Assembly (NCBI GenBank): GCA_018287875.1
Contig: JAGVVL010000002.1
Coordinates: 8,742,001-8,806,000 of the forward strand
Direction of reading: 5' to 3'
Source: Nigrospora sphaerica
Taxonomy: Eukaryota; Ascomycota; Sordariomycetes; Amphisphaeriales; Apiosporaceae
DNA: 64,000 nucleotides
In this document: piece by piece, positions 56,301 through 64,000 of the stretch
How the letters are laid out: every line of letters starts with the position of its first letter
How positions within the stretch are numbered: position 1 is the stretch's first letter
Program-made: the position numbers and the translations under genes
Notes under the pieces: generated by a model
What the model was told of the DNA's origin: nothing
The model's database searches: none
What the model saw: only the letters and a program-made list of their open reading frames with translations

Positions 56301-59300
56301 CTCCTTCATAGTCGCGTCCAATGCGCCTGCGCCGGCCGCATCGCTGTTAGGAAAGCAGACTGCCATCGTCGTTAAAGACACATCTGCATTCCAAAGAAAG
56401 GCGGCAGAGCTCATCAGGCAACGAGTGGAACCCGAAACCGCTTGTCAGGTAGTAAGGCTTTCCGAGGCGTTTGACGTGGACTTTGCCAACCGGAGCTGCA
56501 TCCTGTTATTAGACATGGAGACAGAAGAGGCCGTCATCGGTAGCATGTCGCAACGGCTACTAGACGGTCTCAAAAAGGCCCTCCGAAACAGCGAAACGCT
56601 GGTCTGGGTGTCTCGGGGCGCCGACCAGAACCCGGGAAAGGCGTTGGTGACGGGCCTGAGCCGCGTGCTGCGGGGCGAGATCCCCAACCGCAAGTTTCTG
56701 ACCGTGTCGTCGGAAGCATCGGCGAGCGCTGAAGACGTAGCGGCGTCCTTGGCGCGCATCCTTGATACCTGGACTGAGGACCAACAGGAAAATACCTTCC
56801 GGATCCTCGAAGACGGCACGGTACAGGTCCCGCGGATCGTGGTAGAGAACGAACTCGATGCGCACCTGCGGGCCGAGTTGCAGGCGACACGAGAGCCGGT
56901 GCCGGGCCAGCTTGCGGATCACGCGGAGCGGGACCTGGAACTGACACCGGGCACGCCGGGCTTACTGGACACACTGCGGTTTGCCGAGGACCCCTCGGGG
57001 CGCGGCCGCGACCCTCTGGGGGCACACGAGGTGGAATTCCATGCCATGGCCGTTGGTGTCAACTTCAAGGACCTGGCGGGCGCGCTGGGCAAGGGAGACG
57101 GGGTGATGACGGGGCTGGAGGCGGCGGGAATGGTCACGCGCGTCGGGGCCGCCGTCGACTCCCTGCAAGTCGGCGATGCCGTGTTCGGCCTCGCCTACGC
57201 GCGTGGCGGCGTCGGCGGCGCCTTTAAGCCATACGTCCGCAGTGCCGACGGATTTCTGGCCAAGGTGCCGCCGCATATGTCGTGGATCGAGGCCGCCGCG
57301 ATCCCCATCGTCTATGGAACGGCTTACGGTATCCTATGTGAGAGTACGACGCTGCGCCGCGGGAGTTCCCTACTCATCCATGCCGCCACTGGCGGCTTCG
57401 GCCAGGCCGCCATCCAGATTGCCCAGCTCCATGGGGCTGTGATCTTCGCCACGGTCGGGAGCACGGAGAAGCGTGACTTCCTGGTAAGCGATGCCCCTCC
57501 TTCCCTCGCCGTCCGCCCTTGGCGAGACTCAACTACTACCGAAGACTTACACAGACTGCATAGGAGACGACATACGGCATCCCGCGCGAGCACATCTTCT
57601 CGAGCCGCGATGCCACTTTCAAGTCCGAGTTGCCAAGGCCGACAAACGGGCGGGGAGTTGATACGGCGTTGAATAGCCTGTCCGGCGAGGGAATGCAGGC
57701 GACCTGGGACTGCGTGGCGCCCTTCGGCCGCTTCGTCGAGGTCGGCATGGGCGACGTGGCCGCCAACGCACCGCTGGACCTGGGCAACTTTGCGCGCGCA
57801 ACGCGCTTTGAGGCCTTCGACTATGGCTACTTCTGCCGCCAAGATCCGCAGCGTGCCCAGGCTATATTCCGCGGCGCCGTTGCTCTGGCCCTGGGCGAGC
57901 TAGCCGACGCAAGAAAGGCGATGCCCGTCACCGTGTATGCCATCTCCGAAGCCGAGACCGCCCTGCGCCATATGCAGTCGGCTAAGCATATCGGGAAGCT
58001 GGCCCTCGAGTACCGTGAAGGGGATATCGTGCCCATCCTGGGACGCCCGGGTAGCAGGCCGGTGTGGGAATTCCATGGCGAGGCGTCGTACGTGATCACG
58101 GGAGGCCTCGGCGGGCTGGGTAAGGCCGTCGCTCGCTGGATGGTCTCACGCGGCGCCAGGCATCTCATCTTGCTATCTCGATCCGGCGCCGAATCCAACC
58201 CTGAATCGGCGCAGTTCGTGCAAGAGCTCAAGGGCCAAGATGTGGCCGTGGCTGCTCCACCTTGCGATATCGCGAACCGTGAAATGCTGGAAAAGACGAT
58301 ACGGGCTTGTTTACGAGACGGGCAGATGCCGCCGATCAAGGGCTGCTTCCAGGGCGCAATGGTTCTCAAGGTAACAACATCCCAACTATCTGCACCGCCG
58401 CTTTTTGGTACCCATGGTCGCTGACACAGACACGTTGCTACTAGGATAACCTGTTCCTCAGCATGACCTTGGAAGAGTGGCACGCCGCCCTCCGTCCCAA
58501 GGTGGACGGGTCCTGGAACCTGCACCACGTTCTCGGCGGCGCACTGGACTTCTTCATTTTCCTGTCGTCGGGCTGTGGCACCATCGGCCACCGGGAACAG
58601 TCCAACTACGCGGCCGGCAACACGTTCCAGGACGCGCTGGCGGCGCACCGCCTCGCCCAAGGCCTGCCCGCCGTATCCATCGATTTACCGCCCGTCACCG
58701 AGGTCGGCTTCGTGGCCGAGCGTCCTGAGCTGGCCGGGGTCCTGCGCGCTACCGGCTGAGCCCCATCACCCCGGCCGAGCTCTTGGCCGTCCTGGACTAC
58801 TATTGCAACCCGGCCGCGCGGTCCTCGCCAACGGCCAACGGCCACGCCCGGTCGTCCCCGTCGTCTCACGTCGCCCTCAAACTGACGCTGCCCTCTGAGC
58901 TGGCGGCGGCGGGCCTGTCCCCGCCGGCGTGCCACCGGGAACCGTTGTTCAGCCACCTGGCCAACATGGGGAACGGCGGCAAGGCGACCGGGGCTTCGGC
59001 GCAGGCGGTGGCGGCGGCGTCCAAGCACTCGGCGCTGTTGGCGGCGGCGTCCAAGCACTCGGCGCTGTTGGCGGCGGCGGCGTCGCCCGAGGAGGCGCGG
59101 GCCGTGGTGCTCGACGCGCTGCTGCTGAAGCTATCGCGCGTGCTCAGCATCGACCCGGGCCAGCTCGACCCGGCGCAGCCGCTCCACGCCATGGGCATCG
59201 ACTCGCTCGTCGCCGTCGAGCTACGCTCTTGGTTCGCCAAAGCCCTCGCCGTCGACCTGACCGTCTTCGACCTCACCAGTAAGCCCAGCGTCCGCCTGCT

Positions 59301-59367
59301 GGCCGAGGAGGCCGCCGCGCCGAGCGCCTACACGCCGGCGTGCGCCAAGGGGGAGGATGCTACGTAG
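53399..59367 (+). pseudogene. Highly reducing polyketide synthase, 5'-truncated and frameshifted
   Basis: Domains in order are the second half of the acyltransferase (RSAALRVSYYRGMLSSKL on), dehydratase (DHQVAGDILYPAAGM with the catalytic His; HPATLDGIVQ with the Asp), C-methyltransferase (IIELGAGTGGATAP), enoyl reductase (HAATGGFGQAAIQIAQ), ketoreductase (YVITGGLGGLGKAVARW) and acyl carrier (MGIDSLVAVELRSW with the Ser). Ketosynthase and the GHSxG part of the acyltransferase are absent. Lesions are one extra A in an eight-A run (about 53701-53708), a one-base shift near 54481, TAA at 54586-54588, TAA at 55375-55377 and a shift near 58745. Two canonical introns survive (57484-57563, 58371-58444). 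The domain set is that of a reducing type I PKS making a methylated, reduced chain. It cannot work without ketosynthase. Confidence 0.92.
59010..59080 (+). repeat. 30-bp tandem duplication in the PKS KR-ACP linker
   Basis: Two perfect 30-bp copies encode AAASKHSALL twice just before the acyl carrier domain, with a third partial GCGGCGGCG start. Being a multiple of three, it leaves the frame intact. Confidence 0.85.
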
Positions 59368-59768
59368 GGGAACCGGGGGTGGGGATGGGGATGGAAGGTG
59401 ATGTGTAGAAATCAGACGGGGCGGAAATGGGGGGCAGATATTGCAGGAGCCGAACGAAGGGGGAATGGTAGGCGGGTAAGATAATGTAAGCATCTCAGTC
59501 GATATCTGGGTCTTCTTTGGATCATAGTGTGCTCGTGACCCCCAGCTTAGACTGGCTTCATTCACATTCACATTCACATTCATTCCCTTTCGCACAGCAT
59601 TGTCAAACACGGGCTCTCGGATCATCGTCGTGGGTTTAAGCATCGGCTCTTTATTTATTAACATTATATAACCAAGTCATGGAAGCATTGGTCGTTTCTC
59701 ATAATAGTAAGACGTAGAGCAGGCGTGGCGAAAACATGGCAAAAACGTGGCCAACCGGACGCTTTTGC
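59368..59768. other. Convergent 3' spacer
   Basis: This spacer lies between the PKS relic and the Bys1-type gene. It contains a small CATTCA/CATTCACATT simple repeat near 59558-59583. Nothing else was recognised. Confidence 0.5.
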
Positions 59769-60312
59769 TTAAGCGCAGAGGGTGGCGGCCAGCTCGACGG
59801 GCTGGGGGCAGCCGTAGACCTTGCTCATGGCCGGGGTGCTGTAGCAGCCGGCGTCGTTGGGGGCGCAGTTGAAGACCTGGCAGCCATCGCCGGGGCTCAG
59901 GGTGACGCGCTGGTCGGCGAAGGGGTTGCCCCAGCGGCTACAAGGTAACCAGGGTTAGCATGACGTGGGCCGGGGGGACTCCTCGCTACGGAAGAGGAGG
60001 AGGAAGGAGAAGAGGGAGAAAAACGTACGTGTTGAGCTCGTAGTAGGCGTAGTCGGGGTTCTTGGAGAAGGAGTAGCCGAGGAAGAGGGGCTGGTCCAGG
60101 TTCTTGGCCTTGGAGATCTTGATGGTCGAGCCCGAGGGGCGCAGGTCCTCGCTGAACGTCTCGCCCTTGCGGATCGTCGTGAGCGGGCCGGTGGCGCTGC
60201 CGTCAAAGGGCCACGACTGGACGAAGACGGTGGCGTCGCAGTTGTTGGTGACGACGGCGCGCTGGCCGGCCACGGTGGCGGCGAGGAAGCTGACGGCGGC
60301 GATGAACTTCAT
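59769..60312 (-). CDS. Secreted Bys1-type thaumatin-like protein
   Basis: Exon 60029-60312 and exon 59769-59937 are joined by a GTACGT..GTAG intron, giving 150 residues. A signal peptide (MKFIAAVSFLAATVAG, about 1-16) precedes a small beta-rich domain. Family pieces are AVVTNNCDATVFVQSWPFDG, GPLTTIRKGETFSEDLR, KISKAKNLDQPLFLGYSF, YAYYELNTRWGNPFADQRVT, and a cysteine-rich end with CQVFNCAPNDAGCYSTP. These belong to the antigenic thaumatin-like/Blastomyces yeast-phase Bys1 group, secreted or cell-wall proteins of unknown molecular function. A 2-kb promoter region follows upstream. The first exon alone would be misread as a 119-residue protein with a hydrophobic intron-derived tail. Confidence 0.9.
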
Positions 60313-60986
60313 GGTGACGGTTTTTGGGAGCGAGTGGTTTTCCGTGGAGGAGAGAGAAGAGTGTTAAGCGAGTGAGTTGAAGAGGGAGGACTGATGATTG
60401 AAGCTGATGCTGAGTGAGAAATTGGACCAAAAGAGCGAACGTCGAGAGGGTGTTATATAGATGATTGTGTGCACAGTTCCATAGGTAGGTACATGGTATG
60501 TATCATGATGCATCATTCGTCCTGTCTCCGTCGTCACGCCCCTCTGCCCGTCTCTCGGCCGCTTGTGCCTCCACCGGTCGGCAACGCCGCAACGTTCCCG
60601 GCCGTTGAACGGGCGGTGTCATCGTCATCTCACTGCTAAGGAGTGCACGGGTGTGGGTGGTGTGCTGGCCGGAAGGTCAGGCCAGCGCGAAATACGAGCT
60701 CAGTGCGGAACAGGACGTGCCGGCTTTCGCGAGCCCGTCCCATCTCACCCACACCCCCGCTGCTTCGTAGTATCCGTGCTTCCGTATACAATTTCGAGGT
60801 GGCATTGCAGCCGGGAAATAGCGGGTCCCCCATGTCTTCTAGACTTGCTATTACGAGGGAAGAAAACGCGGTGGGCTTGTTGTGTCGTGATCATCGTATT
60901 GAGGGAACTTGAGGGGGAGGGTGGGAGTCTTGGCTCTCCAAACCGAAGAGTGAAAGAGTGGGCGGCCTTGACAACAACGACCGACA

Positions 60987-61025
<39 letters not shown>

Positions 61026-63671
61026 ACTTTCTCTTTCTCAATCCATTTCCTCCGGCGATACTCGGTAAATCGAGGACAGCGCTGGCAATTGGTACGTGCA
61101 ACGGACCCCGGAACAGAGAGAGAGACCCCTTGCGGACATGCGCGAACCGCCCTAACGGCTTCTACGGACTGGGTCACCCTATTTTTGTCCTCGTTGGTAG
61201 TAGCGCGGCCCTCGCTGGTAAGAGAAGCAGCACAAATACGATGGGGCGGCTCGTATTCCCCAGGGCCCGGTCGTTTTGTTTGTGGACAATGCCGACAGGG
61301 CCGTAGCCAATCGACGACGAGCCCTCGCCCGCCTAGGCGAAAACGGCCCCTCCGTTCCCCACAAACAAGGAATAGGGCAGATGCCGCATCGCGCCGAGAC
61401 ATGGTGTCCCTCGGCGCACTTGCTGGTTACAGAAGCCCGTCAGTACAGGAACAGGAACAAGCTGTACGGGAGCAGGAATAGCCAGTACAGAACAGCAACA
61501 GCTTGTTACGGGGACCGCCTGCATAGGGACAGATTCCCTACAGACTATCCCCGTACCAGCAACAGCACAGGCATCAACCCCCTTGAGCTTGAGCTGACCG
61601 CCTCGAATCCAACCAGTCAGCCAGCAAAAGAAGCCCTGGACGCTTCCTTTCCTCTAGTTCCCCCTTCCCAAGGTCCCGACTTTGACTTGCCTGCCGCCAT
61701 ATTCTCCTCCCCGCCATGCTTTTGGTCCGTCGCAAGCCGGTTTGCACATCACGTCCAAGCTAAGGAAACCTAGCCTTAGCTGCCGTGCCCGTCCGAGGCG
61801 ATCCCGTCCGTCCGCCCGCCCGTGGCGTCATGGACTTTGGCGGGGGGGGGGACATGGAGCCGGCATTCCTCGCGTAAATCCCCGTTCGCCCCGTGCAGCA
61901 AGAGAAAGAAAATCGTTGCTCAAACAGTGTCTTGGGGGCCGCATTCCACCATTTTCCGATCCCGCAAGATCGCGCCGCATCCCCCCCGCGAGGGGCTTGA
62001 TCCCCGTGCGCAGGTGGTACCCAGTTCCCTTTTTCTCCGTCGTGCCCGATGAGCCTGTGTGCGCCTCAGGCAGGCAGCGCACCGTGTGCCGCTGAGCCTG
62101 TCAGCCTGTGAAGGTAGGTATGGATGTGTGTATCCGCGTTTCCACAAGTGGGTAAAAGAAGCAGAAGTGAAATGGGGAGAGTGCAGCAGCCGAACCGTGC
62201 GTGCGATCCACGGGCGACAACACACACACACACTGGCGCAGGCGCCCGGCGCAGGTTCGGACGTTGCCAATTGCACCCCAACAGTTCGAACTCAAACCCC
62301 CTGCACCCAAGCCCAACTTCCAGGGGCTCCAGCTTCTTTTCTTCTATTTCTGGGCGGTCTGCGGGAGATTGGATTGCGGGCGCGAGTCGCGACGCGATTT
62401 GCCAGCACCAGGTCCGAACTGCGGGACTCCCGTATAGACGGAGTTAGTGGCGAGACGGCATGGGAGAGCGCATGAAGGACGACCAATTCGTCTGGCCAAT
62501 ACTGACGGCCGTTTCCGGAGGGTGGGGGGGGGGAGGGTCCGGCCCCTTCGGTCGACGACGGGTGGCATCCCGACATAGCCTGCCCTACGTTTCTTCTCCC
62601 GTCTTGCTGTTTGTCAAGCACCGCACGTATCCCCGACAGCATACAATTTCCGCTACCGCCAAGGGCCCCTCCCAAAAGCTCTGCTCGCTGGGGCGGTCAG
62701 CTGCATGTCTCCTGGACGCGACCCAGCCGTCAGGCACCGTGATACGGGAGGGCAGAGGGTAGGACAGAACGAGAGACCAGAGGGGGGAACATGTTTGGAA
62801 GCAAACCGCCGATGCGAAGTCCTACGCGGTGAAACGGAAGAGTCAGTCGCCTTGGTCGACCGTCCCACGCGGCCGTGACACGCGCACGCGTACTGTCATG
62901 TCTTTTCATGTCTCCGCCACTCCGTATTTGCCACATCCGATAAGACCGAGACAGATTCGTTCGCGGTTGCCCCAAGGACGCCCAGATGCAATGTCTCACC
63001 GCTCGTCCGATCGTGTCTGCGCTTTCGCCAATGCAAACCACCCGTGGTTCCTAATGCAGGCGGGCCCGGGTGAACTTTCCCAACTTCAAGCGAATGTAAG
63101 GCCTCCAGCGCCGGCCCTCGTCTACGCACAGCCACTTGTGAGGCGGAAAAGGTGTGCCGAAGCGATGTCCAAGGTAGGTGTCGAATGGCACTTGGTAGCA
63201 GCGGATGGACAAAACGGTACTGGAGGGCCACATTGCGTTGCCAACACCCGTAACGCCAGGACACACTGGTGTCCATCTAGGACCTAGACTTTTGGAATTC
63301 AGGCTTTCTGTACCGATAATGACGCGACGTTGAGTCTGATGATGACTAAGGAATATCCACGCTGGCATTGGATAGAAATAAGTAGCGGCGGCATGTGAAA
63401 TAGCCTGGTCTATTCAGCCCCCGGTTAGGTAAGGTAAGCAAAGTATGCATCCAGTATAGTCGCTCCACATGCCGTCTGATCCTTCGGCAGCCACTCTTGC
63501 CTAATCCCGCGGAAACTCCTCATTGTCTCTTTCTCATTGGCCAGGTGAACCTGGAGTGCAGGTTCAAGACGAACGAGATTCCCCTATTCGATGTCTAACA
63601 TGGTTGTCTGGGAGAGGCGTGCACAGTCCCAACAGTTAAATGCGAGAACACTCCATGACGATACTTTGAGT
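60313..63671. other. Long intergenic region with a CT microsatellite
   Basis: This 3.4 kb stretch holds no supported gene. A (CT)n run of about 30 bp lies near 60990-61021, and a (CA)n run of about 12 bp lies near 62220. Overlapping GC-rich open frames on both strands (for example 60563-61306 and 61023-61481) are domainless. It includes the promoter of the Bys1-type gene. Confidence 0.45.
60990..61021. repeat. CT dinucleotide microsatellite
   Basis: An uninterrupted CT repeat of about 15 units follows a CTCTTCT start. Pyrimidine tracts like this are frequent in fungal promoters; the nearest downstream gene on either strand is not close, so no role is claimed. Confidence 0.9.
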
Positions 63672-63707
63672 ATGGGAAAGGGATTTGGTTGAGGAGTGCG
63701 CAATTAT

Positions 63708-64000
63708 GCTAGGGTATTACACAGTCGTGCTATTCTCTTGGAAAGACCGCCTTCCCATCAGTGTCGAGCAGATCAAGGCCCGCCGCGCCAAATGTCCAAG
63801 TCCGGCTTTTATTGTGATAGAGGGCGAGGGCAGTTATAGCCCATTAGGCTCACCACCCTCGCAGCTACCGGCGTACTATGTCGATAGACCGAGTATATTC
63901 TGCCGGCACCTGCTTTATGCAGCTAGGCGTGGTTCACACGACGAGGTTCTTCGGCCTCCATGGTACGGTTACATTCCTCCACAAGACAGGCGTCTGCCCC
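63708..64000 (+). CDS. Unrecognised ORF, truncated by the window end
   Basis: An open frame without a stop runs from ATG at 63708 past the last base (97 codons visible); the frame is open from about 63675. It reads MLGYYTVVLFSWKDRLPISV, then QIKARRAKCPSPAFIVIEGE, and later YYVDRPSIFCRHLLYAARRG. It has a mixed, protein-like composition but no motif I recognise, and no signal peptide. It could equally be an internal exon. The absence of a stop in mid-GC sequence is the main support. Confidence 0.4.

Noticed and set aside
60563..61306. 247-codon plus-strand frame across the CT microsatellite
   Set aside because: The serine/leucine run comes from the dinucleotide repeat; no domain is present on either side.
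1..64000. CRISPR array, prophage or bacterial operon signals
   Set aside because: None are seen; gene structure is clearly eukaryotic and the only repeated units are transposon termini, the long inverted arms and simple repeats.

Overview
The window looks like chromosomal DNA of a filamentous ascomycete (Pezizomycotina, probably Sordariomycetes, possibly Hypocreales). The reasons are short GT..AG introns of about 50-140 bp, GC-rich housekeeping exons, typical fungal families (NLR with a nucleoside-phosphorylase head, highly reducing polyketide synthase, LaeA-like methyltransferase, Bys1-type thaumatin-like protein, Fot1/pogo transposons), and AT-biased repeats whose stop codons fit repeat-induced point mutation (RIP). 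The taxonomic placement is inference. No bacterial operons, CRISPR arrays, rRNA or convincing tRNA genes were seen.

Layout. 0-4 kb: a short AT-rich element with terminal inverted repeats, then an intact nucleoside-phosphorylase ORF followed by the ruined NACHT/winged-helix part of the same NLR. 4-22 kb: ordinary genes, namely a CorA-like membrane protein, an MFS sugar transporter, a TM9 (Emp70/nonaspanin) protein, the ribosome-biogenesis factor Lcp5/neuroguidin, a flavin monooxygenase and an NCS1 nucleobase permease. 23.8-24.2 kb: a small secreted double-psi beta-barrel protein. 26-34 kb: a transposon nest in which two ~1 kb arms lie in inverted orientation around a 3.75 kb core. One Fot1/pogo element sits in the core and a second sits inside the right arm; its empty site is preserved in the left arm. 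The core also holds an intact secreted serine-protease homologue that lacks two of its three catalytic residues. 34.7-38 kb: two neighbouring genes for Arg/Ser/Pro-rich proteins that share an unusual Cys/His motif. 38.7-45.3 kb: a cystinosin-type PQ-loop transporter, a CHIP-like TPR/U-box E3 ligase and a BAHD-like acyltransferase. 48-50.5 kb: a short-chain dehydrogenase relic and mitochondrial dihydroorotate dehydrogenase. 51.4-59.4 kb: an intact eight-exon LaeA/UMTA-like methyltransferase divergent from a large decayed reducing PKS that has lost its ketosynthase. 59.8-60.3 kb: a Bys1-type thaumatin-like secreted protein. An unrecognised ORF runs off the right end.

How it fits together. Housekeeping functions (pyrimidine synthesis, rRNA processing, protein quality control, lysosomal/vacuolar and Golgi membrane proteins, nutrient uptake) alternate with fast-evolving accessory stretches that carry relics of an NLR, a PKS and an SDR, plus transposons. 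Most accessory open frames are broken. The exceptions stand out: the protease homologue, the two Cys/His proteins and the methyltransferase keep long open frames among heavily mutated neighbours. Intron and exon positions are read by eye from splice consensus and reading frame, without transcript data.
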